A program made the position numbers and the translations under genes. The notes under the pieces are model-generated. The model saw nothing but the letters and a program-made list of their open reading frames with translations, was not told the DNA's origin and did no database searches. This document shows, piece after piece, positions 35,281-45,836 of a stretch of 64,000 nt of DNA (position 1 is the first letter of the stretch; each line of letters opens with the position of its first letter). This DNA is from Pedobacter hartonius (lineage in GTDB: Bacteria > Bacteroidota > Bacteroidia > Sphingobacteriales > Sphingobacteriaceae): NCBI RefSeq assembly GCF_900107535.1, contig NZ_FNRA01000007.1:1-64000 (forward strand), read 5' to 3'.

Positions 35281-36183
35281 ATGATTAAACAGCCGCCCTA
35301 CCTAAAAAAGGGAGACAAAGTAGCTATTGTCTCTCCAGCAAAAAAATTAAAGCAATCTATAGACTATGCAATAGCGTTGCTTGAGGGCTGGGGGCTGCAG
35401 GTAGTACTTGGTAAAAGCGTATACGCAGCACATCATCAGTTTGCCGGGAACGATGCCCTGAGAACCGAAGATCTGCAGTCGTTCATCGATGATACAGACA
35501 TAAAAGCCATTGTTGCTGCCAGAGGGGGATACGGGACGATCAGGATTATTGATGCCCTCGACTTTACTGTTTTCAGTGAAAATCCGAAATGGATCATTGG
35601 ATTCAGCGATATTACCGTACTGCTTTCGCACATAACCGGTGCCCTGCAAACCCAAAGCATTCACGGACAAATGCCCGGAACATTTGAAGATGCCAGTCCG
35701 GAATCAATCGAATCCCTCAGAAAAGCACTGTTTGGCGAAGACCTTACCTACACTTACGATAGCCAATATCCTAACCGCAGCGGTAAGGCGGAAGGGATAC
35801 TCATTGGCGGAAACCTCAGTTTACTGATTGCCCTTGAAGGCTCTGTTTCGGCGATGGACTTTAATGACAAAATCCTCTTTCTTGAAGATGTTGGGGAATA
35901 TGAATATTCAATAGACAGAATGCTCAGAATGCTGAAGCGCAGCGGCAAACTAACGAATTTAAAAGGTCTTATTGTCGGGGCGTTCAATCATATTGAACCA
36001 GAAGACATCCCGTTTGGACAGTGTGCAGAAGAGGTAATATCCGAAATTGTTAAGGATTTTGACTATCCGGTATGCTACGACTTCCCGGTTGGCCACATTG
36101 ACGATAACAGAGCCATGGTACTTGGAAAAAAGGCATACCTGAACATTGCCGGCAGCCAGGTAACCTTTGAACAGAAGCACTAA
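35281..36183 (+). CDS. LD-carboxypeptidase (peptidase S66)
   Basis: 300 residues. It cleaves the terminal D-Ala from murein tetrapeptides (L,D-bond) during peptidoglycan recycling in the cytoplasm. [12 protein letters not shown] opens the protein, [10 protein letters not shown] precedes the nucleophile Ser in [11 protein letters not shown], and the Glu ([17 protein letters not shown]) and His ([13 protein letters not shown]) of the S66 triad are present. The frame is open to a TTG at 35257, but the ATG at 35281 gives the standard family N-terminus ([12 protein letters not shown]) and is preferred. It is divergent from metG and ends at a strong shared terminator. Confidence 0.92.
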   Translation: MIKQPPYLKKGDKVAIVSPAKKLKQSIDYAIALLEGWGLQVVLGKSVYAAHHQFAGNDALRTEDLQSFIDDTDIKAIVAARGGYGTIRIIDALDFTVFSENPKWIIGFSDITVLLSHITGALQTQSIHGQMPGTFEDASPESIESLRKALFGEDLTYTYDSQYPNRSGKAEGILIGGNLSLLIALEGSVSAMDFNDKILFLEDVGEYEYSIDRMLRMLKRSGKLTNLKGLIVGAFNHIEPEDIPFGQCAEEVISEIVKDFDYPVCYDFPVGHIDDNRAMVLGKKAYLNIAGSQVTFEQKH

Positions 36184-36209
36184 AGACAGCTTTTCAATTT
36201 ACAAAAATC

Positions 36210-36253
36210 ATGAAATAAAGGGATGCGTCTGATGGCGCATCCCTTTATTTCAT
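36210..36253. terminator. Strong bidirectional terminator
   Basis: A perfect 18-bp stem: 36210-36227 is the reverse complement of 36236-36253, with an 8-base loop. It lies between the convergent LD-carboxypeptidase and SusD genes. Confidence 0.85.
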
Positions 36254-36256
36254 GGT

Positions 36257-37891
36257 TTAATATCCCGGATTCTGGGCAATGTTTGGATTTGCATTCAGCT
36301 CATCCAATGGTATTGGCCATATATAATGGATATCAGTATAAGCAATAGCCGCCTTTCCGTTTGTGGTTACAGGACGGGTAATGATATTATACCCGGAGCC
36401 GTCACCAGCAATGTTAGCCTTCAAAACCTTGGCTGGAATACCTCCGCCGGTAACAGCGAAACTTGCATTCTGGGATAGCCTGGTAATGTCAGGCCACCTT
36501 CGTCCCTCCCCCGCGAATTCTACTCTGCGTTCATTGAGAATAGCCTGCGTCAGCGCAGTCTGACTTGGAAAATTCGCAATCGTAAATCTGTTGGCAACAG
36601 GCACAGCCCTGTTTCTTACCGCATTTAACAAGTTTAGTGCGCGTGTATCCAATGCTGTAGTTCTTGAATATGCTTCTGCAACATTTAACAGCACTTCTGC
36701 ATACCTGATGATCGGCGCATAGTCAGTACTGTTCAGCGGGTCGCGGTATTTGTAATTGAAGAAATAGAGGGCATTGGCGGTGGTCTGCTGAATCTGCAGT
36801 AATGATCTTCTGCTGTCGCCCGTTACCCAGAATGAAGCGACGTAAAGGTTCGGACTAGTAGCAACAAGGTTTCTGCCTACCAGAGTTGTCAGCGCGTTGG
36901 CAGCCGGGCCAAACATGTTTGGCAAAGCTCCATTTACACCACCGTTAGACGCCGAACCATTTTCGATAGAAAACATAGATTCAGTATTGTCTTTGAAATT
37001 TGAAAAAGGCCCATCGACTGAAGCAGTAAGTGAATAGGAACCAATAGCACTGGTATAAGGCCCTGCTGCGGCAGAAGTTCCCAGTTTCGCACCTTCAGCA
37101 ATCACACCAGGCCAATCTTCCATATGCAGTTTAACACGTGTTTTTAATGCAATAGCCGCACCTTGTGTAGCACGGGTAATTTTTAATGCTGTACGGGCAG
37201 CTGGCAACTTTGATTCTGCAAAGTCAAGATCCGCAAGGATGTTTACATAATCTTGTGCCACCGTACCTCTTGCTACACTGGCCCCCTGCTGCGCTTTATC
37301 AATACTGGTGATCGCTACCGTGCGGTAAGGAACTCCAGGGTTACTGCCATTTCCATCAACATAAGGGCGGCAAAAATCTATTACCAGCTCATGATGGGCA
37401 AGTGCCCTCAGGAACCTCGCCTCTCCGGCATACTGGTCGGCCACAGCCGTAGTGATCGTACCTTTCGCTGCTGCGGCCGTAACACCTTCGATCAGCACGT
37501 TACACTGGTTGATCAGGGCATACAGATTGCTCCACATGTTGATGTTATTAGCGGTATTTGAGGTGATGGTAGACTCGTAAGTGATCTGATAGAATGCCTC
37601 CAGGTTTACCATATCTTCCCCCCGCATTTCTGCCTGTATAATTGAAGCTCCGCCAAAGGGATATCCCCGCCCGGTGGTACCGTTGTAGGTACCTACAGTA
37701 GCCGTGTTGTAAACACCGGCCATCACCAGCTCTATACTTGCCGGTGTAGAAAATGCAGTAGCTTCAGAGAATGAATTGATTGGGTTCAGCTCTGTATATT
37801 TTTTACACGAAGTTGCGGAGAACACTGTAAGCACTGCCATCAGCATCAGGCCCTTCGTTAAGACTCTATTTCTTATCTGTATGTTTTTCAT
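36257..37891 (-). CDS. SusD/RagB family outer-membrane nutrient-binding lipoprotein (pair 1)
   Basis: 544 residues. The signal peptide has lipobox SATSC (Cys at about 29), followed by the SusD TPR-type helical scaffold (SLYALINQCNVLIEGV-like NLYALINQCNVLIEGV near 125; GEARFLRALAHHELVIDFC near 160) and a C-terminal RagB block (IRYAEVLLNVAEAY, then LNAVRNRAVP, ERRVEFAGEGRRWPDITR). It is surface-anchored and lids the SusC barrel to capture a glycan or peptide. The gene starts 11 bp after its SusC partner. Substrate cannot be told, since no hydrolase accompanies this pair. Confidence 0.93.
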   Translation of the reverse strand: MKNIQIRNRVLTKGLMLMAVLTVFSATSCKKYTELNPINSFSEATAFSTPASIELVMAGVYNTATVGTYNGTTGRGYPFGGASIIQAEMRGEDMVNLEAFYQITYESTITSNTANNINMWSNLYALINQCNVLIEGVTAAAAKGTITTAVADQYAGEARFLRALAHHELVIDFCRPYVDGNGSNPGVPYRTVAITSIDKAQQGASVARGTVAQDYVNILADLDFAESKLPAARTALKITRATQGAAIALKTRVKLHMEDWPGVIAEGAKLGTSAAAGPYTSAIGSYSLTASVDGPFSNFKDNTESMFSIENGSASNGGVNGALPNMFGPAANALTTLVGRNLVATSPNLYVASFWVTGDSRRSLLQIQQTTANALYFFNYKYRDPLNSTDYAPIIRYAEVLLNVAEAYSRTTALDTRALNLLNAVRNRAVPVANRFTIANFPSQTALTQAILNERRVEFAGEGRRWPDITRLSQNASFAVTGGGIPAKVLKANIAGDGSGYNIITRPVTTNGKAAIAYTDIHYIWPIPLDELNANPNIAQNPGY

Positions 37892-37902
37892 CTTCTTTAC
37901 TA

Positions 37903-40900
37903 TTAAAATCCAACGTTTATACCAAGCACAAATGTCCTCGGCAGGGGATTGGTGTTAAAATCAACACCTGATTGCGTGTTACTTTGCATGTTCGACTGGG
38001 TGGTCGGTGCAAAGGCCTGGCTCAGCTCAGGATCAAGGCCAGAGTATTTAGTGATCAGAAATGCATTTTGTACCTCCGCATAAATCCTCACTTTACTCAG
38101 GTTAGCCTTGCTTAATGCTGCCTTTGGAAGCGAATAGCCCAGCACAATATTCTGCCCGCGAATGAATTTGCCATCTTCTACATAGCGGGATACTGCGCTT
38201 GAGGTCTGCATCGTAAATGCGTCGCGGCCATACCATAATTTTGGGATATCGGTAACCTGGCCGGCAGTTGTCCATCTGTTTAGGATTTCTGTTCCGTTGT
38301 TGAGGAATTTTTGATTGAGCAATCCTTCTTGTTTTGTCACGTTCATGATCTTATTCCCACCAGAGAATACCAGGTATATATTAAAATCGAGGCCTTTGTA
38401 CGTGACAGTGTTGTTAAACCCACCGAAATAAGTAGGACTCGTATTACCGAGGATCTTGCGGTCAGAAGCAGCGAGCGTATTGGACGTAGTTAAGGCAGTG
38501 GGATTTGCTGCATCATAGTTAAAGTATGTCTGTGTTGCAATATTACCCTGGATCACCTGTCCGTTAACTTTTACATACAGCGGATTTCCATTTGCCGGGT
38601 TAACTCCGGCTGCCTGGTAACCGTACAGCGAACCAACTGATTCTCCTACGCGGACGATATTATAAGAATAGGTAACGTCTGTATTGTTATTGGCCAGCTG
38701 AGTAACTTTATTCTTCACCAGGGTAAGGTTGATATCTGTAGACCAGCTGAAATTATCCTTCTGAATATTCAGTGTATTTACCGAAAACTCGAACCCTTTG
38801 TTGGTCATTCTGCCCACATTCGTATATATTCCATTTCCGGGAGCACCTAATGACGGAGCAACCGGAGCGAATAAGATCAGGTTATCCACATCATTCTTGA
38901 AATAATCAGCCGTTAGGTTGATACGGCTTTTTAAGAATGAGAAGTCTGCTCCCAGGTTGATCTTCTTGCTCGTCTCAAATGAAAGGTTTGGATTTCCTAC
39001 CTGGTTATATTTCACACCACTTTGCGAACCATAGATGGAGGCGGCGAAAACTCCTGCATATGGATAACTGCCAATATCGGTATTTCCTACCTTAGCGTAA
39101 CCTCCACGGATTTTTAGATCATTGATAAAACGCAATGCCGGCGATCCGGCGAAAAAATCTTCTTTACTTAAGCGCCATCCGATTGAAGCTCCGGGAAGTT
39201 TTGCCATCTGGTTGCCAAAAGGCAGCGAGGAGATCTTATCCGAACGGTAAGTTGCACTCAGCAGATATTTCTCCATGAAGGAATAATTGCCCCTGATAAA
39301 ATAAGATTGGTAAGCCTGCTCTGTAACACCTCCGCCAATCAGGTAGGTAGACTGGGTTAAAGAGTTGCTGATGATATTCTGCCCGCCAAAAAACGCGTTG
39401 GATAAACCAGAGCCCTGGGCAAAGAATGATCTGAACCTTGACTTCTGATATTCCTGACCAACCACAGCACTGATAGAATGGTCGCCAAATACCTTCGTAT
39501 AATTTAGTGTGTTCGTCCATACATACCTGAAGCTTGGAATATATTGCTGGAACTCAAGCCCTGCAGCACTTTTACCATCCCCATGTACCGGGTTCAGATA
39601 CTGATAATCTTCGCCAAACAGTGCATTGGTAGAAAGCTGGGTTTTCACATCCAGGCCGGGGAGGATATTTACATTCGCATATGCGTTCCCCTGCAGGGTC
39701 ACATTCTGATTTCTGTAAATATTATTTGCCAGAATATAAGCGATATTGGTGTAGTTGTCGTCAATATCCCTTCCGTTTGTCTGCCCGCCCAGCTTACTTC
39801 CGTCAGAACTGAAGTTCGGAGTACCATCGGCATTGTAAGGCGTAACATTCGGAAGTGCCCTGATGGCATTAGACACATTTCCGGATAGTGCATTTGTGCT
39901 TACGTTTAAACCAAAATTACGGATATAAGATACATTACTGCTTACACCTATCGTCAGCCTGTTATTGAATGCTTTTTGCTCAAACTTGCCCATCACCTGG
40001 TATTTAGTTTGGCGGTTGGTTTTGATGATCCCGTTTAAATTTGAATACCCCAATGAAACATAATAATTGGATTGAGGAGTAGCTCCGCTTAGGGATAACG
40101 CCTGGCTCTGCTGAAAAGCATTTTTATTGAAAACGACATCCTGCCAGTCGGTATTAACACCTGTGCCGGCGGCCCTTCCTGCTGTCAGTAATGCAGAAGC
40201 ATTGGTCAGTTTTTCGTTGGCTATAGTCACAAAATCTGCCGCCTTCAGCAGGTCGAACCTTCTTGCCGGAGAGGCCGAGCCAAACCAGGCATTATAGCTG
40301 ATTTTCGGTGTACCGATTACACCCTTCTTGGTGGTAACGATTATCACTCCGCCTGAAGCTCTTGAACCATAGATGGCGGTTGCAGCTCCGTCCTTCAGCA
40401 CATCTACACTTTGAATGTCGTTGGGATTAATATCTCCCAAAGGATTGTTTCCGGTGGTAAAACCACTCTGGTTGCCCGTGATAATCGGAACACCGTCGAT
40501 TACATACAGCGGGTCAGAACCATTGGAAATACTGTTGGTACCGCGAATACGGATTTTAGGTGCAGACCCCAGTACACCACTTGAAGTGGTGACCTGCACA
40601 CCGGTAATACGGCCGGCAAGTGCCTGATCAAAACTGGCCACGGGGCGCTCAGCCAGTAAAGCACCGCTTACGCTACCTACAGAACCCGTGACTTCCTTAC
40701 GTTTTACCGTTCCATACCCAATGACTACAACGTCACTCAGTGCTTTGGAATCACTCACCAGAGCTACATTGACGATGTTTGAGCTGCTGATTGTCCTGGT
40801 TTGTCCGACGTATCCCAGAGAAGAGAATTCAAGAACACTAATGTTGGAAGGCACTTTAATGGAAAATTTTCCATTGCTACCTGTTTGGGTGCCGCCAGGA

Positions 40901-41043
40901 GCACCTTGTAATCGAATGGTTACACCGGGTATCGGACCATTGTCTTCCCTTGATGTAACAGTACCTGTAATTGTCCTTTCCTGAGCTGTTGCAGCTGTTG
41001 CAAAAAGTATCAGAATGAACAAACATTGTAAAAGTCTTTTCAT
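37903..41043 (-). CDS. SusC/RagA TonB-linked outer-membrane transporter (pair 1)
   Basis: 1046 residues. Signal peptide MKRLLQCLFILILFATAATA; a carboxypeptidase-D-regulatory-like domain (about 23-100, RTITGTVTSREDNGPIPGVT); a TonB plug with the SusC signature (GYGTVKRKEVTGSV, then RGTNSISNGSDPLYVIDGVP and INPNDIQSVDVLKDGAATAI, about 110-230); and a 22-strand barrel ending in a terminal aromatic (LGINVGF). It imports a ligand delivered by SusD using TonB energy. It heads a two-gene operon; no sigma/anti-sigma or hybrid two-component regulator is adjacent. Confidence 0.95.
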   Translation of the reverse strand: MKRLLQCLFILILFATAATAQERTITGTVTSREDNGPIPGVTIRLQGAPGGTQTGSNGKFSIKVPSNISVLEFSSLGYVGQTRTISSSNIVNVALVSDSKALSDVVVIGYGTVKRKEVTGSVGSVSGALLAERPVASFDQALAGRITGVQVTTSSGVLGSAPKIRIRGTNSISNGSDPLYVIDGVPIITGNQSGFTTGNNPLGDINPNDIQSVDVLKDGAATAIYGSRASGGVIIVTTKKGVIGTPKISYNAWFGSASPARRFDLLKAADFVTIANEKLTNASALLTAGRAAGTGVNTDWQDVVFNKNAFQQSQALSLSGATPQSNYYVSLGYSNLNGIIKTNRQTKYQVMGKFEQKAFNNRLTIGVSSNVSYIRNFGLNVSTNALSGNVSNAIRALPNVTPYNADGTPNFSSDGSKLGGQTNGRDIDDNYTNIAYILANNIYRNQNVTLQGNAYANVNILPGLDVKTQLSTNALFGEDYQYLNPVHGDGKSAAGLEFQQYIPSFRYVWTNTLNYTKVFGDHSISAVVGQEYQKSRFRSFFAQGSGLSNAFFGGQNIISNSLTQSTYLIGGGVTEQAYQSYFIRGNYSFMEKYLLSATYRSDKISSLPFGNQMAKLPGASIGWRLSKEDFFAGSPALRFINDLKIRGGYAKVGNTDIGSYPYAGVFAASIYGSQSGVKYNQVGNPNLSFETSKKINLGADFSFLKSRINLTADYFKNDVDNLILFAPVAPSLGAPGNGIYTNVGRMTNKGFEFSVNTLNIQKDNFSWSTDINLTLVKNKVTQLANNNTDVTYSYNIVRVGESVGSLYGYQAAGVNPANGNPLYVKVNGQVIQGNIATQTYFNYDAANPTALTTSNTLAASDRKILGNTSPTYFGGFNNTVTYKGLDFNIYLVFSGGNKIMNVTKQEGLLNQKFLNNGTEILNRWTTAGQVTDIPKLWYGRDAFTMQTSSAVSRYVEDGKFIRGQNIVLGYSLPKAALSKANLSKVRIYAEVQNAFLITKYSGLDPELSQAFAPTTQSNMQSNTQSGVDFNTNPLPRTFVLGINVGF

Positions 41044-41219
41044 AAAAATAGATTAGGTTAATAAAAGTCAACACACCGAATATAATAGGTTTGATACACC
41101 AGGAAAGGAACAACACACATATATGTAATTTATTATGACTATTCAGTGACTAAAAAGTCAAGATAAACGTTTTAGTAATTGAAAATTTTTAACCGAAATT
41201 TTATAAAAGACAAAAAAAA

Positions 41220-41243
41220 GGCGGCCAATAGAATTTGGCCGCC
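41220..41243 (-). terminator. Terminator after SusC/SusD pair 2
   Basis: GGCGGCCAA (41220-41228) pairs with TTGGCCGCC (41235-41243). On the minus strand the stem is followed by TTTTTTT, placing a rho-independent terminator 20 bp after the SusD stop. Confidence 0.85.
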
Positions 41244-41262
41244 AGTTCATAACTGATTATTT

Positions 41263-42618
41263 TTACTGAACATCCCACCAGACGCGCCTTGACAGGCTGG
41301 TATTTTTTGGAGTATTTGGGTTATATCTTTGTTCACCGATAGGATAAAGTAAACTACGCGGCAAGGTTCCGTTTAATGCGCTTCCCGGAGTTGCCGTCAA
41401 TGCAGGCAACCCTGTTCTTCTATAGTCGGTCCAAACCTCAGCATTCAGGAAAAGGGCAAAGTATTTCTGCGTCATGATATCATTCAGCGTAATATCTGCA
41501 GCAGTTTTTGAAACAGCACCGGCATAAGATGCATCCTTTACTGTTCTTGTTAAGTTTTCTGCTACTGCAATGTTATATGCTGCCGCTGCCGCCGTTTTAT
41601 CGGCCATTCCCTGGAACTGGGCTTCGGCTTCAATAAATTTTAGCTCGTCATAACTCATCAGGTAAACGGATGAATTCGGGCTCCCGTAGAGAGGGCCCAG
41701 AGAGGCATCTCCGCCATTTACCGTTTGATATACCGCCAACCTTGGGTCGTTGGCATTCTTCAGGAGATTGTATAATGTACCTGTAAATCCAATGTCAGGA
41801 CGCTGATCATTAAATTGAAACCATGGGTTCTGCGTAGGAACACTTGTACCGGAAAATTTCACCGCCGCGCTTTCACCTGCTTTAAATCCTAAAGGAACTT
41901 CAGTAAGCGCTTTGGTATAATTGGAAATGTCTCTTTTTGCCAGATGGAGATAGAATTTTGCTTTAAGTGAATGCGCAAATCTGGTCCACAATCCCAGGTC
42001 TCCACCGAATAACAGATCGTCCGCAGCCGGTTGGAAAGGGCTTCCGTCTGAAGTGACCAGGCTGGTTGCTGCCTCGGTCAATAGCTGGTCTATAGCGGCA
42101 TAGATACTTTGTTGCGTATCATATTTAGGCTGAAGGTTTGCCTTTCCCAAAAAGGCCTCTGAATATGGTACATCTCCCCACATGTCAGTAGTCACTCCAA
42201 GGTTATAGGCAAGCATTATTTTCCCTACTGCACCATAATGACCCTGGTCTTTAACTTTCGCCAGGTTAATCATCGCATTGGTATTGCCCATTATACTGTA
42301 GAACCCTGCAGTCCACATATCATCTACGTCATCCGCAGAGACCTCGTATCTGTTGACCAGTACGGACTGATTTGCTACTCCGGTTACCTGCTGCATAAAA
42401 TTAGCAGGGTATCTGGACGCATCACCTCCCATTATATATCCTGTGCTCTGAATGATTCCCGGTAATAACCCAGACGGAAGGGGGTTCTGCAATTGTGAAG
42501 AATCGTTGTTCAGGTCATCGTTCAAAAACCCTTTTTTACAGGAAGAAAATGTCACTGCCACCATCAGAAGTACCAGCAGCTGACTTTTTTTGATTTTATT
42601 TATGGTTATAAATTTCAT
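41263..42618 (-). CDS. SusD-like lipoprotein (pair 2)
   Basis: 451 residues, of the shorter SusD-like_2 type. The signal peptide has lipobox FSSC (Cys27), then a helical repeat scaffold with VGKIMLAYNLGVTTDMWGDV then PYSEAF (about 135-160), a typical SusD-like_2 signature, and a C-terminal LSRRVWWDVQ. It begins 17 bp after the pair 2 SusC gene. Function would be surface binding of an unknown nutrient for that transporter. Confidence 0.9.
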   Translation of the reverse strand: MKFITINKIKKSQLLVLLMVAVTFSSCKKGFLNDDLNNDSSQLQNPLPSGLLPGIIQSTGYIMGGDASRYPANFMQQVTGVANQSVLVNRYEVSADDVDDMWTAGFYSIMGNTNAMINLAKVKDQGHYGAVGKIMLAYNLGVTTDMWGDVPYSEAFLGKANLQPKYDTQQSIYAAIDQLLTEAATSLVTSDGSPFQPAADDLLFGGDLGLWTRFAHSLKAKFYLHLAKRDISNYTKALTEVPLGFKAGESAAVKFSGTSVPTQNPWFQFNDQRPDIGFTGTLYNLLKNANDPRLAVYQTVNGGDASLGPLYGSPNSSVYLMSYDELKFIEAEAQFQGMADKTAAAAAYNIAVAENLTRTVKDASYAGAVSKTAADITLNDIMTQKYFALFLNAEVWTDYRRTGLPALTATPGSALNGTLPRSLLYPIGEQRYNPNTPKNTSLSRRVWWDVQ

Positions 42619-42635
42619 GTGTTCTTTAAAATAGG

Positions 42636-45600
42636 TTAAAACTTAAACTTCAGGTTCAAGCCATAACTTGACGTACCCGGATTATTAAAATAATCTATGC
42701 CCTGGGCGTTAGAGGCACCTGTTAAACTGGTTTCCGGATCAATACCATGGTATGGCGTCCAGATGATAATATTACGGGCATACACCCCTGCAGTCATGCT
42801 TTTGATAAAAGGATTATTCATCCTTGCAAAGAGCTTTTTAAAGTCGTATGACAGGGAAACCTCCCTCAGTTTAATGTAAGAGCCATCCTCAATAAAAGCT
42901 TCATTTAAGTTACCAAAGCCACCACCATTTCCCTGGTACCAAGCCTGGTCCAAAGGAACACTTGCCGTATTTGCAGATCCTGCACCCTGAACTTCCGCAC
43001 CTGCAGCGCTGTAATGAACCAGATCTCCGCTTGCATTCAGGTGTCCTGAAACGCCGGAAAATACGGTATTGGTATTCCTGTTATTTGTCAGATCCGAAGT
43101 TCCGATCGCAGCAAGTGACCCCCTGGTACCGTTCCAGATATCCCCTTTAAATTTCCAGTCCAGCAATGTATAAAGCGATAATCCTTTATAGGTAAGCGTA
43201 TTACCTAATCCCATTAAAAATTTAGGGTTTGGATTTCCTATTTGCTTCTGCTCATTGGTATTCACTAATGGATAACCACCTCCGTTAGCAACCGGCCGGT
43301 CGTCAATGACGATGTTACCGCTTCCATCCCTGGTATAGCCGTATCCATAAATAGCACCGGCCTGTTTGCCGGGCAGCTGGGCAATCACAGTTCCTGTAAA
43401 TCCGTTTAAGGTAATTTGCTGTACACCATCAGCCAGGGATAACACCTTGCTTCTGGTCATACTGTAGTTCAGGAAGGCAGTCCATTCAAAATCATTGGTT
43501 TTAATGGGCGTACCTGTAATCTGCACTTCCAGCCCTTTATTCCTGATTGAACCGGAATTCAGGGTAATGTACTGGTAACCGGAAGATCCAGCGACCGGAG
43601 CCTGCACGATCAGGTCCTTTCCTTTACTGTAATAGCCTGTGATGTCAAACCCCAAGCGGTTTTTAAAGAATTGAAGTTGCGTTCCCAGTTCATATGCCGT
43701 GGTTTTCTCAGGCTTCAGATCCGGATTGCCCAGTCTTTCGTTCTGCGAATAACCAGGGATTCCATTACTTGGGAATGATATGCCCGTGGTATTACCATCA
43801 TTAAAAGTAGTTGGTACATAAAATGAGCTGGTTAAGAATGATGAGGGATCTTTCCCCACCTGCGCTATTGAAGCGCGGATCTTACCAAAGCTTAATACGC
43901 TGCTTCCTTTCAATCCTTCAAGCTCAGAAAACACAAAACTCACATTTGCCGAAGGATAAAAGAACGAGTTATTTCCTTTTGGTAATGTTGAAGTCCAGTC
44001 ATTCCTGCCTGTGGTTTCCAGGTATAACATAGAAGCATAAGAAAGATTGAGATCATAATACAGGCCTTCTTTTCTGTAAGGTGTGATCAGGTTTGCAGAT
44101 TTGATAGTAATAGCATTATAAATATTATGATAATCGGGAGATGTAAGTCCGTCGCCCTGAACATACAGCCTGTCTATCTTTCTGCTGTACAGGTTACCCC
44201 CCACTTTTCCGTCAAACCTCAGTTTACCGGTAAGCTGTTTGGCATAACTTAAAATCAGGTCATTGTTTATGCTTCTGTAGGTATAACGGTCATCATAGAT
44301 CTTACCCGCCGGTGCATATCCGGATTGAATTTCATAATACTGATGGTGGTTATCCTGATAGGTATCAAGCCCTGCCCTGTACATTGCGCTGAACCCCTTA
44401 CCTAAATCATAATCTACCTGTGCGTTGGCCAGCAGGCGGCTTAAATAGGTGGAATAAGGATTTTTGTTGATTGTCCAGTAAGGATTATCATAAACGCCGT
44501 TCCTATAGGAACGAACCAGTCCGTTTGATAATAGAATTGCCGATGGGTCATCTGCTGATTTCCCGCCGTTGGAGTTGTCAAATGATATCGGTGTGCGGGT
44601 TAAGCCAAGCATAATACCCGATGTATTACTACCCTGCTGCGGCATATTGCCGTCACTTGTAATGTAATTTACATTACTTGACATTTTCAGCCTGTCAGAT
44701 ATCTTCAGATCACCGGCAAAAGAAACAGACGTACGCTGGAAGTGCTGCAGCGGCACGATTGAATTGGAATAGTTGTTACTGATGGATGTCCTGTATGTTG
44801 CCTGTTCATTACCACCGCTTAAAGCAACCGAATTGGTAAGGGTTGATCCTGTTCTGAAAAAATTATTCAAATTATCGTATGGCACGAAAGGAATCTTCGC
44901 TGCGGGGTCAGAGTTCAAAACCAGATCGCCATGGGAATCAAATTCATTAGGAACACCCGTCCAGGATAAATCTTTGGCATTAGGGCCCCATGAATATCTG
45001 TTGGTAGATGAAAATGGAGCAAGGACGCCATTTTCACCCTTAACCCACTGGTTCTGCAGCTTAGGCAAACGATTAACCACATCAAAAGATACCCCTGTGT
45101 TAAAGTCCACCTGAGCTCTTCCTGCCTTCCCTCTTTTCGTGGTAATGACGATCGCACCGTTTGCCGCCTCTATACCATAAATTGCAGCAGCAGCAGGTCC
45201 TTTTAAAACTGTAATGCTTTCAATATCATTCGGATCTACGTCAGACCCTCTGTTTGAGTTGGTAGCACCTTCCAGTACATTACCTGACCCTGCAGCGGGG
45301 TCTCCAGAGGAATTCTGCGAGTTATTGATTGGATTACCGTCAATCACAAACAAAGGCTGATTATTCCCCGTAAGGGAATTAGCCCCGCGTAGCTGGATAT
45401 AAGTTGCAGCGCCAGGTGTTCCCGAAGATGATGTTACCTGCACACCGGCGATCCTGCCGGAGAGCGACTTTAATACGTCCCCCTGATCTGCCTTTGTTAA
45501 ATCACCACCCTGTACACTCTGGGCAGCATAACCAAGTGCTTTGGTTTCACGTTTGATACCCAGTGCCGTCACAACAACTTCACCAAGCTGTTTTGAATCA

Positions 45601-45836
45601 TCTTCCAGGGTGATATTAACAACGCTCAATCCTGCAATGGAGATCGTTTGTGTAGTATATCCCAGCGAACTAAATACTAAAGTCTTAGCCTCAGCGTTCA
45701 GTACGATAGAGTAAGCGCCATCGCTGTTTGTAGCTACTCCTCCAGAGCCTCCTGCGACCTTGACTGAAACTCCCGGAACAGGCTGACCGTCAGCCCTGGA
45801 TTTTACTACACCAGAAATTGTTCTGGCCTGAGCCAT
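42636..45836 (-). CDS. SusC/RagA TonB-linked transporter (pair 2), signal peptide out of frame
   Basis: 1066 residues from the first in-frame ATG (MAQARTISGVV), which is the mature end and not a proper start. The 18 codons upstream read NLLLILFWVCTSIGA, a perfect signal peptide, but in this frame they are preceded by TGA. The natural ATG at 45891 is followed by nine A residues; with eight, it would read MKKNLLLILFWVCTSIGAMA straight into the gene. So an A9 tract separates start and signal peptide: a slippage-type phase switch, a null allele or a sequencing error. The rest is a normal SusC: regulatory-like domain, plug (RGANSLTGNNQPLFVIDGNP) and barrel ending LNLKFKF. It pairs with the SusD gene downstream. 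Confidence 0.9.
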   Translation of the reverse strand: MAQARTISGVVKSRADGQPVPGVSVKVAGGSGGVATNSDGAYSIVLNAEAKTLVFSSLGYTTQTISIAGLSVVNITLEDDSKQLGEVVVTALGIKRETKALGYAAQSVQGGDLTKADQGDVLKSLSGRIAGVQVTSSSGTPGAATYIQLRGANSLTGNNQPLFVIDGNPINNSQNSSGDPAAGSGNVLEGATNSNRGSDVDPNDIESITVLKGPAAAAIYGIEAANGAIVITTKRGKAGRAQVDFNTGVSFDVVNRLPKLQNQWVKGENGVLAPFSSTNRYSWGPNAKDLSWTGVPNEFDSHGDLVLNSDPAAKIPFVPYDNLNNFFRTGSTLTNSVALSGGNEQATYRTSISNNYSNSIVPLQHFQRTSVSFAGDLKISDRLKMSSNVNYITSDGNMPQQGSNTSGIMLGLTRTPISFDNSNGGKSADDPSAILLSNGLVRSYRNGVYDNPYWTINKNPYSTYLSRLLANAQVDYDLGKGFSAMYRAGLDTYQDNHHQYYEIQSGYAPAGKIYDDRYTYRSINNDLILSYAKQLTGKLRFDGKVGGNLYSRKIDRLYVQGDGLTSPDYHNIYNAITIKSANLITPYRKEGLYYDLNLSYASMLYLETTGRNDWTSTLPKGNNSFFYPSANVSFVFSELEGLKGSSVLSFGKIRASIAQVGKDPSSFLTSSFYVPTTFNDGNTTGISFPSNGIPGYSQNERLGNPDLKPEKTTAYELGTQLQFFKNRLGFDITGYYSKGKDLIVQAPVAGSSGYQYITLNSGSIRNKGLEVQITGTPIKTNDFEWTAFLNYSMTRSKVLSLADGVQQITLNGFTGTVIAQLPGKQAGAIYGYGYTRDGSGNIVIDDRPVANGGGYPLVNTNEQKQIGNPNPKFLMGLGNTLTYKGLSLYTLLDWKFKGDIWNGTRGSLAAIGTSDLTNNRNTNTVFSGVSGHLNASGDLVHYSAAGAEVQGAGSANTASVPLDQAWYQGNGGGFGNLNEAFIEDGSYIKLREVSLSYDFKKLFARMNNPFIKSMTAGVYARNIIIWTPYHGIDPETSLTGASNAQGIDYFNNPGTSSYGLNLKFKF

